Notes: a model not told the origin generated them from the letters alone. Positions 27,020-37,747 are shown, counted from the first letter of the stretch. The stretch: 64,000 bases of DNA from Acinetobacter pittii ATCC 19004 = CIP 70.29 (GCF_000369045.1 NZ_KB849789.1:308586-372585); one strand, 5' to 3'. Translations and numbers: made by a program.

Positions 27020-28447
27020 CTAGAAAAAAAATCTAACTTTTTCTGGGAATTGAATCTTTAATTCTTGAAATATTGATATTTGGATTTCATTGTTTACTTT
27101 AATATAAATATATTTTCCATCTTCTAATTGTTTTTTGCAAATAATTATTAAGTGTGGATTTATTGATCCCATAGAGTATTTGCTCAAATCGATTAGAGAT
27201 ATAAAACAACTATTACTTGGCTGAATTGGAAGATTATAGTCTATTTTACATTCGTTGCTTATGGCATCCAAACTTTCAATATTGTTGAATTTAAACTGAT
27301 ATTTATTTTCTTTATAATCATATGTAATAATATTATTTTCTACATAGTTTTTTTTAATATATCTCCAAGCATTTTTTCCACCACCATCATTTTCAGTTGA
27401 TATATTTGGATCATGATATGAGCAATTATCTTTATATTTTATAATGTTGTAATTAAATAAAATGGAAATTTCCTGTGATTTTCCATGAATGATCGAGTTT
27501 TGAATCATTTCTAAAATAAGTATACAGAAATACTTCACTAAATTACTGTCATGTTGTATGTAGTCATAATTATCCATTTTTGCTTTTAATAATGGATGTA
27601 TGTATTTGTTGAGATAATCATTTAAAGAATATTTATCAGATGGAAGTTCGGAAGATGATATTTTTATTTCATTATCCATTAAGAAATTAATAAAATCAGG
27701 TCTTTGTTCAAATAATTCGATACTTATAGTATTTTCTTTTAATAAATGTTTTGTTATGACACTAATATAATTAGCAGAAAGGTGTGCACATTCTTCTTGT
27801 TCTTCGCGAGTTGTGGAGTTATCACCTAAATCAGAAACTGATTTTAATATTAACCATGGCATTGGGTTTAAACTACTAATAAAAGCCCATCCCTCCATTT
27901 CTCCACCACCTATATCCGGTCTTGATGATATTAATAAATTCCGCTGTTCGGTATTTGATAAAAAACAATCAAAACTAATAAGTCTTTTATTTTTTAATGT
28001 TGGATATTCACCTAAAAGTTCTTCAAAATAACTCGGCATATTTAATATGCTTTGTATGTTTTGTGATCTAAATTCTGTATTGTTTGTATAGAATCGTGTT
28101 TGGTTTGATGATTCTATTTCAGTACAAATGATAGTGTCTTTTAATTCAACAACACGGGGATTTCCCCAGCAGAAACCGACTAAAAAAATGATTGATGGTT
28201 TGGGGAGCATATTACGTAATAAGCAATAATTTAAAATTTTTCCGATAGAGTTATCTGTTGATCCTCCACTACTTCCATGAAGATGAATCACAAAAAAATT
28301 TTCAATTATCCCAACACATACATTTAACTCAGGCTGGAGTTGAATTCTTTTTTTATATTTTAATTTTGAACGGATAGCATTTTTTTCTTTACTATTAGAG
28401 GTAGCAATTAAAATATAGTTTTGGTCTAAATCTGGAAGTGTATGCAT
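27020..28447 (-). CDS. Nucleoside phosphorylase-like domain fused to a GHKL-type ATPase-like domain
   Basis: 475-aa protein, unrecognised as a whole. Residues about 10-235 look like a PNP/UDP phosphorylase (MTA/SAH nucleosidase-like) domain. PSIIFLVGFCWG (84-95) corresponds to the beta-strand/Gly motif, GEMEG (182-186) to the ribose-binding MEME region, and KSVSDLGD (202-209) to the catalytic SDxxD segment. Residues about 270-400 look like a GHKL ATPase: EMIQNSIIHG (313-322) fits the N-box Glu/Asn, and DGGGKNAW (354-361) a glycine lid. The end (411-475) is unassigned. The gene is markedly AT-rich (6 of 60 bases G/C at 27301-27360). In defence proteins, PNP domains can cleave ATP or other nucleotides. 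No partner gene is adjacent. Start has no strong ribosome site. Confidence 0.8.
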   Translation of the reverse strand: MHTLPDLDQNYILIATSNSKEKNAIRSKLKYKKRIQLQPELNVCVGIIENFFVIHLHGSSGGSTDNSIGKILNYCLLRNMLPKPSIIFLVGFCWGNPRVVELKDTIICTEIESSNQTRFYTNNTEFRSQNIQSILNMPSYFEELLGEYPTLKNKRLISFDCFLSNTEQRNLLISSRPDIGGGEMEGWAFISSLNPMPWLILKSVSDLGDNSTTREEQEECAHLSANYISVITKHLLKENTISIELFEQRPDFINFLMDNEIKISSSELPSDKYSLNDYLNKYIHPLLKAKMDNYDYIQHDSNLVKYFCILILEMIQNSIIHGKSQEISILFNYNIIKYKDNCSYHDPNISTENDGGGKNAWRYIKKNYVENNIITYDYKENKYQFKFNNIESLDAISNECKIDYNLPIQPSNSCFISLIDLSKYSMGSINPHLIIICKKQLEDGKYIYIKVNNEIQISIFQELKIQFPEKVRFFF

Positions 28448-28465
28448 AATGGTACTTGATTAGTT

Positions 28466-28498
28466 ATAAAAACAGTAGCTTCTTAAAAAGCTACTGTG
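28466..28498 (-). terminator. metH terminator
   Basis: On the minus strand: ACAGTAGCTT stem, T/A-rich loop, AAGCTACTGT, then TTTTTAT. It lies directly after the metH stop and 19 bases before the start of the next minus-strand gene, so that gene needs its own promoter overlapping this hairpin. Confidence 0.75.
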
Positions 28499-28515
28499 CT
28501 ATTTTTTTAGAATAT

Positions 28516-31500
28516 TTAAGCAATCGAATCATCTAAATTCGGCACTAACCAACGCTTTGCTTCATCCAATGTCCAATCTTTACGTTTTGCATAATCTTCA
28601 AGTTGGTCTTGAGAGATTTTACCTACGTTAAAGTATTCACTTTGTGGATGAGAATAATAGAAACCACTCACTGATGATGGTGGCATCATTGCAAAGTGCT
28701 CAGTCAGTTGAGTACCGATTTTGTCAGTTGAACCTAACCAGTCAAACAACACTGCTTTTTCAGAGTGCTCAGGGCAAGCAGGATAACCTGGTGCAGGGCG
28801 AATACCGACGTATTTCTCTTTAATCAGTTCTTCATTGCTGAGCTGCTCATCCGCTTTATAGCCCCAGAACTCTTTACGAATACGTTCATGTAAATGTTCT
28901 GCAAAGGCTTCAGCAAAACGGTCAGCTAATGACTGCACTAAAATTGCAGAGTAGTCATCACCTTTGGCTTTGTATTCATTGGCCAGTTCTTCTGCACCAA
29001 AAATCGATACAGTGAATCCGCCCAAGTAGTCTTGCTGCTCGCGGTCAGCACGAATGTAATCTGCTAAAGACAAGTTCGGTTTACCTGTCACTTTGTCAGA
29101 TTGCTGACGTAAGTGCTCAAAAGTATGCGTAACATTTTGACCAGCTTCATCAAATACGCTGACGGTATCTGCATCTGTACGCTGAGCAGGGAACATACCA
29201 AAAACAGCACGAGCATCAAAACGGTTGTTGTCGATAATATCTTTCAACATTGCTTGTGCTTGGTTGTACAAGTCAGTTGCTGCTTCGCCGACCACTTCAT
29301 CCTCTAAAATTTTCGGGAATTTGCCAGTTAAACTCCAAGAAATAAAGAATGGCGTCCAGTCAAAATAATCCACGAGTGTAGCAAGCGGATAATTCTTTAA
29401 AACTTGTGTTCCCAAAAGATTTGGTTTTGGTGGCACATAGCTTTCATCAATTTTAAAACCATTTTCAACCGACTCTTTATAAGTCAGTTTGGCCGCTTTT
29501 GGTTGTTTGTTGGCTAAACGCTCACGAATTTTGGCATATTCAGCACGATGCTCTTCAATAAATGCACCACGCATTTCTTTCGAAAGCAAGGTTGTCGCTA
29601 CACCAACAGCACGTGAAGCATCGGCAACATAAATCACAGCATCGTTTTGGTACTGAGGGTCAATTTTTACTGCTGTGTGGGCTTTAGAAGTAGTCGCACC
29701 ACCAATTAATAAAGGAATATTAAAGCCTTTGCGTTGCATTTCTTTCGCAACAAATACCATTTCATCTAAAGATGGAGTAATTAGACCTGACAAGCCGATG
29801 ATGTCACATTTTTCATCAATTGCAGTTTGTAAGATTTTCTCGCAAGGGACCATTACTCCAAGGTCAACAATGTCATAACCATTACAGCCGAGTACCACGC
29901 CTACGATATTTTTACCAATATCGTGTACGTCGCCCTTAACAGTTGCCATCAGGACTTTACCTTTAGATTGGCTACCTGTTTTTTCAGCTTCAATGTACGG
30001 GTTGAGCCAAGCCACAGCTTGCTTCATAACACGTGCAGATTTCACAACCTGTGGTAAGAACATTTTGCCCGAACCGAACAAGTCACCAACCACGTTCATA
30101 CCGTCCATCAAAGCGCCTTCGATTACATCTAAAGGACGTTTGGCTTTGAGACGAGCTTCTTCGGTATCTTCATCAATATAAGTGGTAATACCTTTGACCA
30201 AAGCATATTCAAGACGTTTTTCGACTGACTCATTACGCCATTCTAGATTCTCGGCTTCTTTTGTAGCACCGCCTTGTCCGCGGTATTTTTCAGCTACTTC
30301 AAGCAGTTTCTCAGTCGCAGCTTGACCAGATTCACCTTGGTTTTGGTTTAAGATGACATCTTCCACAGCTTCTTTTAGCTCGGCTGGAATATCATCATAA
30401 ATTGCCATTTGGCCGGCATTCACAATACCCATGGTCATGCCTTGCTTGATGGCATGGTACAAGAACACAGAGTGAATGGCTTCACGAACAGGCTCGTTAC
30501 CACGGAACGAGAACGAAACGTTCGATACACCACCAGAAATCATGGCGTGAGGTAAGTTTTGTTTAATCCAACCTGTGGCCTCAATAAAGTCGACGCCATA
30601 GTTATTGTGTTCTTCAATCCCTGTTGCAACTGCAAACACGTTCGGGTCAAAAATAATATCTTCAGCAGGGAAGCCTACATCGTTAACCAAAATATCATAT
30701 GAGCGTTTACAGATTTCACGCTTACGTGCAGCAGTGTCAGCCTGACCTGTTTCGTCAAATGCCATGACAATAATTGCGGCACCATATTGACGGCACAGGC
30801 GAGCTTTTTCTACAAACTCGTCATAACCTTCTTTTAAAGAAATCGAGTTAACAACGGGTTTACCTTGTACGCATTTTAAGCCAGCTTCAATGATTTCCCA
30901 TTTTGATGAGTCAATCATGATTGGCACACGTGAAATATCTGGTTCAGAAGCCACAAGATTTAAGAAATGCACCATCGCATTTTGCGAATCGAGCATCCCT
31001 TCATCCATGTTAATGTCAATAATCTGTGCGCCAGCTTCAACTTGTTGCTGTGCAACTTCTAAAGCTTCAGCAAAGTTTTCTTCACGGATTAAGCGTAAGA
31101 ATTTTTTCGAACCTGTAACGTTAGTACGTTCACCCACGTTCACGAAAAGTGAGTCATCATAAATATTAAATGGTTCTAAACCACTCAAACGACATGCAGG
31201 TACAGTTTCAGGAACTTGACGAGGCGCAATATCTTTTACCGCATTGGCAATCGCGCGGATATGGTCTGGTGTTGTACCACAGCAACCACCAGTAATATTA
31301 ATTAAGCCGCTTTCTGCAAATTCTTTTAAGAATGCTGCAGTTTGTTCTGGCGTTTCATCATATTCACCAAAAGCATTTGGTAAGCCCGCATTTGGGTGCG
31401 CTGAAACAAAGGTATCTGCTACATCGGAAATGGTTTTTACGTGAGGACGCATGGCATCTGCACCAAGCGCACAGTTAAAACCAATCGATAGTAAGTCACC

Positions 31501-32202
31501 ATGACGTACAGAGTTCCAGAACGCTTCCGCAGTTTGACCTGTTAAGGTACGACCCGATGCATCAGTAATGGTCCCTGAAATCATGATTGGTAATTCACGA
31601 CCAATTTGTTTAAAGACTTCTTTAACCGCAAAAATTGCAGCTTTACAGTTTAATGTATCAAATACGGTTTCAATCAAAATGATATCTGCACCGCCTTCAA
31701 TCAGCGCATGTGTCGCTTCAATATAGTTTTCTTTTAGCTCATCAAAAGTGATGTTACGAAAGGCAGGGTCATTTACATTCGGTGAAATGGAACAAGTACG
31801 CGATGTTGGTCCAAGTACACCTGCTACAAAACGCGGTTTATCTGGAGTCGAATACTTCTCACAAGCTGCTTTAGCTAAACGTGCTGCTTCACGGTTAATC
31901 TCTGGAACAAGATCTTCCATGTGGTAATCAGACATAGAAACACGCGTGCCGTTAAAGCTGTTGGTTTCAATAATATCTGCACCCGCATCAAGATAAGCTT
32001 CATGAATACCTTGAATGATTTGAGGCTGGGTCAGAACCAAAAGGTCATTGTTACCTTTTAAGTCATGTGCCCAATCGGCAAAACGCTCACCACGGTAGTC
32101 TGCTTCTTCCAATTTATGGCGCTGAATCATGGTACCCATTGCACCATCAATAATCAGAATACGTTTGGCAAGAAGCGCTTTTAGGGTGGCAAGCGTGGAC
32201 AT
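28516..32202 (-). CDS. metH: Cobalamin-dependent methionine synthase
   Basis: 1228-aa cytosolic enzyme transferring a methyl group from methyltetrahydrofolate via cobalamin to homocysteine. All modules are visible in order. The homocysteine domain carries the zinc-cysteine motif [10 protein letters not shown] near residue 310. The pterin domain shows [14 protein letters not shown], and a helical cap follows. The B12 domain has the cobalamin-binding DVHDIG near residue 758. The C-terminal activation domain has [12 protein letters not shown] near residue 1140. Length matches the E. coli enzyme. No cobalamin riboswitch was evident upstream. Confidence 0.97.
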   Translation of the reverse strand: MSTLATLKALLAKRILIIDGAMGTMIQRHKLEEADYRGERFADWAHDLKGNNDLLVLTQPQIIQGIHEAYLDAGADIIETNSFNGTRVSMSDYHMEDLVPEINREAARLAKAACEKYSTPDKPRFVAGVLGPTSRTCSISPNVNDPAFRNITFDELKENYIEATHALIEGGADIILIETVFDTLNCKAAIFAVKEVFKQIGRELPIMISGTITDASGRTLTGQTAEAFWNSVRHGDLLSIGFNCALGADAMRPHVKTISDVADTFVSAHPNAGLPNAFGEYDETPEQTAAFLKEFAESGLINITGGCCGTTPDHIRAIANAVKDIAPRQVPETVPACRLSGLEPFNIYDDSLFVNVGERTNVTGSKKFLRLIREENFAEALEVAQQQVEAGAQIIDINMDEGMLDSQNAMVHFLNLVASEPDISRVPIMIDSSKWEIIEAGLKCVQGKPVVNSISLKEGYDEFVEKARLCRQYGAAIIVMAFDETGQADTAARKREICKRSYDILVNDVGFPAEDIIFDPNVFAVATGIEEHNNYGVDFIEATGWIKQNLPHAMISGGVSNVSFSFRGNEPVREAIHSVFLYHAIKQGMTMGIVNAGQMAIYDDIPAELKEAVEDVILNQNQGESGQAATEKLLEVAEKYRGQGGATKEAENLEWRNESVEKRLEYALVKGITTYIDEDTEEARLKAKRPLDVIEGALMDGMNVVGDLFGSGKMFLPQVVKSARVMKQAVAWLNPYIEAEKTGSQSKGKVLMATVKGDVHDIGKNIVGVVLGCNGYDIVDLGVMVPCEKILQTAIDEKCDIIGLSGLITPSLDEMVFVAKEMQRKGFNIPLLIGGATTSKAHTAVKIDPQYQNDAVIYVADASRAVGVATTLLSKEMRGAFIEEHRAEYAKIRERLANKQPKAAKLTYKESVENGFKIDESYVPPKPNLLGTQVLKNYPLATLVDYFDWTPFFISWSLTGKFPKILEDEVVGEAATDLYNQAQAMLKDIIDNNRFDARAVFGMFPAQRTDADTVSVFDEAGQNVTHTFEHLRQQSDKVTGKPNLSLADYIRADREQQDYLGGFTVSIFGAEELANEYKAKGDDYSAILVQSLADRFAEAFAEHLHERIRKEFWGYKADEQLSNEELIKEKYVGIRPAPGYPACPEHSEKAVLFDWLGSTDKIGTQLTEHFAMMPPSSVSGFYYSHPQSEYFNVGKISQDQLEDYAKRKDWTLDEAKRWLVPNLDDSIA

Positions 32203-32598
32203 ATAAAACCCCGATATTGTACGAATTTAAAAATGCGGCGCTATTGTAACAGAATAGTTGCGCAATAGATGATCTATGACGACCCACCATTCACCGTAAA
32301 TTAGTCGTAAAAAAAAGTGTTTTCGAACAAAAAGAGGGTGTTTTTTCATCAAATATTCATAAAATGATCATGATATTGAAATATTTCATCTCCAATATTC
32401 GGTTTTATGACAGTTGTGGTGTTTAAAAAGTAGACGTTTAGGTAATTTTTTAGATATTTTTGCTTCAAAAATAGTCATAAAATAGATGGGTGGGGATTTA
32501 TGTAAATTATTGTATTTAAATAAAAAAATAAAAATCATAGAGGAAAGGTGCATCAAATGAGGTCAAAATGTGAAAAATTGACTTCATCAGGCGCCGCT

Positions 32599-32620
32599 TT
32601 GTCATATAATTGTCATAATT
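32599..32620 (+). promoter_or_regulatory. Pho box upstream of the phosphate transporter gene
   Basis: TTGTCAT - ATAA - TTGTCAT - AATT: two identical 7-base repeats at 32599-32605 and 32610-32616, 11 bases apart, matching the PhoB site layout (CTGTCAT-N4-CTGTCAT). It lies 45 bases before the pit start, a position suited to PhoB activation under phosphate shortage. Confidence 0.8.
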
Positions 32621-32634
32621 TAATTTAAGAATAC

Positions 32635-32654
32635 AGAGGATTTTTTTATCCTCT
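32635..32654 (+). other. Leader hairpin containing the only Shine-Dalgarno-like sequence
   Basis: AGAGGAT - TTTTTT - ATCCTCT, a 7-bp stem ending ten bases before the pit ATG. AGAGGA is the only purine-rich ribosome-site candidate and it lies 24 bases upstream within the stem, so the fold may affect translation of pit. Confidence 0.45.
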
Positions 32655-32664
32655 TACCGTCTGC

Positions 32665-34296
32665 ATGAATTCTAATCTACCCCCTGTTTCGGATTCAAAA
32701 CTTGCGGCAAACCTGCAAGTCAAATCGACGAATGTACATGTCCCGACACCTAAATTTTTTATGCCGGTGTTTCTGACGATTATTGTTGCAACACTTATTT
32801 ATATTGGATTTCAGGTGAGTGCTGATTTAGCGCATGTACCACCTTTGAGTCTTTATTCAGTTATTCTTTTATCAACTGCACTCTTGATTGCTTTAGGCTT
32901 TGAGTTTGTAAATGGCTTCCACGATACTGCAAATGCAGTGGCAACAGTAATTTACACCAATGCTTTACCTGCACCGGTTGCAGTCATGTGGGCTGGTTTT
33001 TGTAATTTCCTTGGGGTAATGGTTGCAAGCGGCGCAGTCGCTTACGGCATTATTGCATTATTGCCTGTTGAATTGATCATGAATATGGGTAGTGGTGCAG
33101 GTTTCGCAATGGTTTTTGCATTGCTTATTGCTGCAATTCTCTGGAACTTAGGTACTTGGTTCTTGGGTATTCCTGCTTCTAGCTCTCATACCTTGATTGG
33201 TTCAATCTTGGGTGTGGGCATTATGAACCATCTATTGAGTGCATCGACTGGCGTAACGACCAGTGGTGTTGATATGGATCAGGTGATTAAAGTCGGTAAG
33301 GCATTATTATTTTCACCTTTAATTGGTTTCGCTTTTGCAGCGATTGTATTCTTGTTGGTTAAAACTATTTTTAAACGCCAATTAGAATTATTCCAGCCAC
33401 CTGAAGGGAATAAACCACCACCAGCAATCATTCGTGCAATCTTGATCTTTACCTGTACAGGTGTGAGTTTTGCACATGGTTCTAATGACGGTCAAAAGGG
33501 TATGGGACTCATCATGCTGATTTTGGTTGGTCTGGTGCCGTTGGCTTATTCATTAAATAAAAATCTTGATACTCAGCAAGTTCAATCATTCCATCAGCTT
33601 TCTTCTCAAACTGCCGTATTGTTGAAGCAAAATCAGCCAGAATTAACCGATGAAAAAGCACGTGTTATTCTGACTAAATATATTCAAACTAAACAGCAAA
33701 CTCCAGAAGTCGTGCCTGCATTGGCAAGTATGACTGATCACTTGGGTGAGCGAGTTTCTAGCTATAACAACTTAAAAGATATTCCTGAAACTGCAATTAG
33801 TGAAATTCGTAATGATATGTATTTAAGCACCACGACGTTTAAGCGTTTGGATAAAGCAGATGCTTTACCAAAAATGGATCAATCACAAGAAAAACTTGTG
33901 AAAGAATACCGTAGTAGCTTAGATTCATTCTTACAATACATTCCGACTTGGGTAAAAGTAGCTGTTGCTTTAGCACTTGGTCTAGGCACAATGGTGGGTT
34001 GGAAACGTATCGTTGTGACTGTAGGTGAGCGTATTGGTAAGCATCACATGACTTATGGTCAAGGGATGTCTGCTGAGCTTGTTGCAATGAGTACAATTGC
34101 AGCTGCTGATGGTTTAGGTATGCCAGTTTCAACAACACACGTTTTAAACAGTGCTGTTGCGGGTACGATGGTCGCGAATAAATCAGGTTTAAACTTTAAT
34201 ACCGTGAAGACAATTCTCTCTGCATGGGTATTTACTCTTCCTGCAACAATCTGCTTGTCAGGTGGTTTGTACTGGTTATTCTTACAGTTTGTATAA
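32665..34296 (+). CDS. pit: Pit-family inorganic phosphate transporter
   Basis: 543-aa inner-membrane H+ (metal)-phosphate symporter. The two inverted signature repeats are present: GFEFVNGFHDTANAVATVIY near residue 78 and GVSFAHGSNDGQKGMG near residue 272; between the halves is a long hydrophilic loop (about residues 300-430). C-terminal segments end in hydrophobic helices. Low-affinity Pit carriers are often constitutive, but here a Pho box lies upstream. Confidence 0.95.
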   Translation: MNSNLPPVSDSKLAANLQVKSTNVHVPTPKFFMPVFLTIIVATLIYIGFQVSADLAHVPPLSLYSVILLSTALLIALGFEFVNGFHDTANAVATVIYTNALPAPVAVMWAGFCNFLGVMVASGAVAYGIIALLPVELIMNMGSGAGFAMVFALLIAAILWNLGTWFLGIPASSSHTLIGSILGVGIMNHLLSASTGVTTSGVDMDQVIKVGKALLFSPLIGFAFAAIVFLLVKTIFKRQLELFQPPEGNKPPPAIIRAILIFTCTGVSFAHGSNDGQKGMGLIMLILVGLVPLAYSLNKNLDTQQVQSFHQLSSQTAVLLKQNQPELTDEKARVILTKYIQTKQQTPEVVPALASMTDHLGERVSSYNNLKDIPETAISEIRNDMYLSTTTFKRLDKADALPKMDQSQEKLVKEYRSSLDSFLQYIPTWVKVAVALALGLGTMVGWKRIVVTVGERIGKHHMTYGQGMSAELVAMSTIAAADGLGMPVSTTHVLNSAVAGTMVANKSGLNFNTVKTILSAWVFTLPATICLSGGLYWLFLQFV

Positions 34297-34312
34297 ACGC
34301 ATTTAAAAAATT

Positions 34313-34339
34313 AAAGCCACTGTTCACAGTGGCTTTTTT
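34313..34339 (+). terminator. pit terminator
   Basis: AAAGCCACTG, loop TTCA, CAGTGGCTTT and T-run, 17 bases after the pit stop. Confidence 0.9.
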
Positions 34340-34461
34340 ATTTGTTTAGTTTTTAAAGTTGAGACTATTTTTCATGTACATTCATCTATAAATTAATAAG
34401 TTGTTATAGGCCATCAAACAGCTTTATAGGCTGGGCTTAAAATTTTATATCAGGATATATT

Positions 34462-35796
34462 ATGAATGCGGTTCAAATAGATCAGCTAAAACAACAATTT
34501 CCACTTATTGAAACACTTCAAGCCTATCAAGAAACATTTTGGTTTACACCTCATCGCTATCCTTTAAAAGAAGCTTTAGAAAAAGTTGGACTAACCGCTA
34601 AGGACGTAAGTGAAGCAGAAGCAAGACTAGTGCGTTTCGCACCTTATTTGGCAAAAGTATTTCCTGAAACTCAAGCACAACATGGAAAAATTGAATCAGA
34701 TATTGTTGAAATTGCTCATATGCAACAAGCACTTTCTTCAGCAAAACAAGTACAGCTTAATGGTAGATTCTGGCTGAAAAAGGATAGTCATCTACCTATT
34801 TCAGGCTCTATCAAAGCACGTGGTGGCATTTATGAAGTGCTCACACATGCTGAAAAACTTGCCATGCAGGCAGGGTTACTCAAACCAGAAGATGATTATA
34901 GTAAATTAGATCAAGATTCATTTAGAGCATTCTTTTCTAAGTATCAAATAGCAGTAGGTTCTACAGGTAACCTTGGGCTTTCTATAGGCATTATGAGCGC
35001 CAAACTCGGCTTTAGAGTCACTGTTCATATGTCGGCTGATGCTAGACAGTGGAAAAAAGACGAACTACGTTCACTTGGCGTCAACGTTGTAGAATATGCG
35101 AGTGATTACGGCGTAGCTGTTGAAGAAGGACGAAAAGCCGCAGAGCAAGATCCACACTGCTTTTTCATTGATGATGAAAATTCAACCACATTATTTTTAG
35201 GTTATGCCGTTGCAGGAATACGCCTAAAACAGCAATTTGAGCAAAAACAAATTAAAGTCGATGCTGAACACCCATTGTTTGTTTATTTGCCGTGTGGCGT
35301 CGGTGGTGGGCCTGGTGGGGTGAGTTTTGGACTAAAACTGGCTTTTGGTGAACATGTACATTGTATCTTTGCAGAGCCAACACATTCACCATGTATGTTA
35401 CTTGGTGTCCACACAGGTTTGCATGATCAGATTTCAGTCAATGACATTGGCATTGATAACGTTACTGCGGCAGACGGGCTTGCGGTAGGGCGTGCTTCAG
35501 GTTTTGTCGGGCGTGCTATGCAACAATTAATCGATGGCTACTACACCATTCATGATGAACGTTTATATGAGCTTATTGCGCTTTTAAATCAAACTGAGAA
35601 TATTCAACTTGAGCCTTCTGCGGTAGCAGGCATGATGGGACCGTATTATGTTCAGACGAGTCTTGATTACTTGGCTTTACACCAGTTAACACCTGAGCAG
35701 TTACAGCAAGCAAATCATGTAATATGGGCTACCGGGGGTGGCATGGTGCCTCCTGATGAAATGCAAAAATATCTATCACACTTTCAATATAAATAA
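34462..35796 (+). CDS. dsdA: D-serine ammonia-lyase (dehydratase)
   Basis: 444-aa PLP enzyme converting D-serine to pyruvate and ammonia, for detoxification or use as carbon source. The PLP lysine is K118 in SGSIKARGG, the same residue number as in the E. coli enzyme; [10 protein letters not shown] and the glycine-rich [11 protein letters not shown] form the phosphate cup. No dsdC/dsdX neighbours; the gene has its own leader with AGGATA just before the ATG. Confidence 0.95.
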   Translation: MNAVQIDQLKQQFPLIETLQAYQETFWFTPHRYPLKEALEKVGLTAKDVSEAEARLVRFAPYLAKVFPETQAQHGKIESDIVEIAHMQQALSSAKQVQLNGRFWLKKDSHLPISGSIKARGGIYEVLTHAEKLAMQAGLLKPEDDYSKLDQDSFRAFFSKYQIAVGSTGNLGLSIGIMSAKLGFRVTVHMSADARQWKKDELRSLGVNVVEYASDYGVAVEEGRKAAEQDPHCFFIDDENSTTLFLGYAVAGIRLKQQFEQKQIKVDAEHPLFVYLPCGVGGGPGGVSFGLKLAFGEHVHCIFAEPTHSPCMLLGVHTGLHDQISVNDIGIDNVTAADGLAVGRASGFVGRAMQQLIDGYYTIHDERLYELIALLNQTENIQLEPSAVAGMMGPYYVQTSLDYLALHQLTPEQLQQANHVIWATGGGMVPPDEMQKYLSHFQYK

Positions 35797-35807
35797 AGAC
35801 ACATTAG

Positions 35808-35837
35808 AAAAAAGCCCAATTCTAGGATTGGGCTTTA
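35808..35837. terminator. Bidirectional terminator between dsdA and the 515-aa gene
   Basis: AAAGCCCAAT, loop TCTAGG, ATTGGGCTTT. The minus-strand side is followed by a strong T-run, so it chiefly ends the 515-aa gene and also dsdA. Confidence 0.85.
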
Positions 35838-35843
35838 ATCAAA

Positions 35844-37391
35844 TTATTTTTTAGATGATTTTCTAAAAGGAAGTTTTTCAGTAGCAAAACCATAAATTGC
35901 GGCAAAAGGTAGGGCAGTTCGTGCTAAATAAGCGACACGCCATAGACCACCATGATTGGCACCTTCCATCATAAGTTCAAGCGGATGGTCTAAGACAGTT
36001 TCAGGATTCGCCACAGAAGACTCATTTCTTAAGTCATGAATCCAGAGTGCCGCCATAATGGCATTGGTGGTTTCAGGGCTAAATGCTTCTACATCGAAAA
36101 GTTCTGCGCCATTAAAAGCTGCTTTCAATAATGGATTTTTAGTCACTGAATGAGTCGTTGTCGATGGTGCAATATTAATGCTGACACGTTGTCCTTGATG
36201 GCGGGCCAAAATAGCACGCCATTGTTGAATACGCTTTGCCAAAGCATAGTTTGGACCTTGTTCAACCACTAAGCAGTCGGCAATACCATAAGTTTTTCCA
36301 TTTTCACATGTAACCAAGTCTTGGTATGGCGCTTGAAAAAAACGATTGAGCGAAAGAGCAGAAACGCCTTTTACTGCCAATTTTTGCATTTTTCTGCGGG
36401 ATTTAAATTTCTCTTGAGCAGCCTCTGTAACTTCTTTTGGTACTGCATAAACATCGGTTGGAGTACACATAAACATAAGGCTTGTATCAGGCTTATGCTC
36501 GCTTACAAATTGCATGATGCTATCCATTGCCATGGAAACGCGGACATGCTTTTCACCATCTAAATAGGCGATTGCTGCTAAATCTAACTTTTGTGGAAAC
36601 TGCCCCAGCCACTGCGCTATTTCTGGTAATTGGGTCAGTAAATTTGCACCCAGCTTATCTTTTAACTCAGAAGCTTTTGCTGACGAATCAATGGCTTCAA
36701 CACATGGTGCAATGAGTGTTGCATTCCCTTGTTGAATCGTATTTAAAATTTTGCCCCAGACTCGTGAGTTTGGTAAATCTACAGCAACAATATTTGCTTT
36801 CCATTTGGCTAACCAAGGCAGTGGTCCTGCTTCTGAGGCTGCACCAAACAGCACCATCGTACGGTCAGATAAATCGAACCATTCAGGATGAGCAATAGCT
36901 TCACGAAGTGCCTTTGCATGACTTGGTTCAATAATACCAGCTTCTTCCCAGCGTTGAATTTGGTCCAGTAAGCTTTGTCCACTCAGCTTTTGTCCTTTAT
37001 AAGGAACATACCATTCAGGTGCTGCCTCACTTTCACCTTTAAGTTTTACTTTATAAAGAGGAGTAGATGAAGCAATATGAACTGCATCTTTTAAAAGGTA
37101 GTGTTTACCATCACGATAATAATCAAAAATATGGTGAGCTTTATGCAACCCTTGCTTCGCAATAGTAATTGGGTTGTTGATATTAGAAATCCCTTGTTTA
37201 ACAAGAGCTTTAAAATATAAAGGATAGTTTTTTCGCCAGTTTTTTTCATTCAACACTTGTTGTGCGGTTTTATTATCTACAATAGATAAGGCCTCTGACA
37301 AAATCTCTTGGCCTGTAAGAGATGTACTTTGTTTTTTTGTTGAGGCGTGTACCGGAAATTGTAGACCTTCGACTTGACTTGTGCTGGACAT
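35844..37391 (-). CDS. Conserved unknown protein with Rossmann-like region
   Basis: 515-aa protein I cannot name. No signal peptide. Residues about 185-290 (TMVLFGAASEAGPLPWLAKW, then NIVAVDLPN) look like a nucleotide-binding Rossmann fold with a glycine-rich turn; residues about 305-440 include LMFMCTPTDVYAVPKEV and basic KFKSRRKMQK. The C-terminus (GGLWRVAYLARTALPFAAIYG) is weakly hydrophobic and may touch a membrane. A role in lipid or polyketide-like metabolism is only a guess. It is transcribed alone with an AT-rich upstream region. Confidence 0.75.
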   Translation of the reverse strand: MSSTSQVEGLQFPVHASTKKQSTSLTGQEILSEALSIVDNKTAQQVLNEKNWRKNYPLYFKALVKQGISNINNPITIAKQGLHKAHHIFDYYRDGKHYLLKDAVHIASSTPLYKVKLKGESEAAPEWYVPYKGQKLSGQSLLDQIQRWEEAGIIEPSHAKALREAIAHPEWFDLSDRTMVLFGAASEAGPLPWLAKWKANIVAVDLPNSRVWGKILNTIQQGNATLIAPCVEAIDSSAKASELKDKLGANLLTQLPEIAQWLGQFPQKLDLAAIAYLDGEKHVRVSMAMDSIMQFVSEHKPDTSLMFMCTPTDVYAVPKEVTEAAQEKFKSRRKMQKLAVKGVSALSLNRFFQAPYQDLVTCENGKTYGIADCLVVEQGPNYALAKRIQQWRAILARHQGQRVSINIAPSTTTHSVTKNPLLKAAFNGAELFDVEAFSPETTNAIMAALWIHDLRNESSVANPETVLDHPLELMMEGANHGGLWRVAYLARTALPFAAIYGFATEKLPFRKSSKK

Positions 37392-37747
37392 AAAATATCT
37401 CGTTTATACGACTGGGTTAATATACATGTGTATACATTATCTATGCCAATGAAAGGAAACGAGTGGCAATAACTGACAAAATAATATTGATTATTTATGT
37501 GATGAAACGTGAAAGAGAAAGTTATTATGATAAATTCATCTCATTTTGGCCTTAATTTTTTTCACATTTTTAGAACATTTTTATAGACTTACGTTACATA
37601 AATGTTTATTTTGTATTAAGCAAATACATCAGTATTAACCTGAAGGTAAAATGTTCAAAATGTATCAATAATAGAGATACAGAAGTGATTAAAAACTAGA
37701 CTTTTTTCTTAAGCGGTAAGAAAAGTCAAACGGAATAAGAAAGAATT
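37392..37747. other. Gene-poor region upstream of the 515-aa gene
   Basis: About 350 AT-rich bases without a supported gene, presumably holding the minus-strand promoter of the 515-aa gene. A separate hairpin lies at 37699-37727 (GACTTTTTTCTTA / TAAGAAAAGTC with two bulged T), just before the three-way-junction candidate. Confidence 0.55.

Larger units (their letters stand above)
32203..32664. other. Divergent metH-pit intergenic region (462 bases)
   Basis: No open frame of note. It holds the metH promoter side (a TACAAT -10-like hexamer on the minus strand about 45 bases before the start), a long AT-rich stretch, and at its right end a Pho box and leader hairpin for pit. I saw no riboswitch-like fold beyond those. 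Confidence 0.6.

Noticed and set aside
32203..32500. Cobalamin or SAM riboswitch upstream of metH
   Set aside because: No B12-box-like or SAM-type conserved segments were seen in the minus-strand leader.
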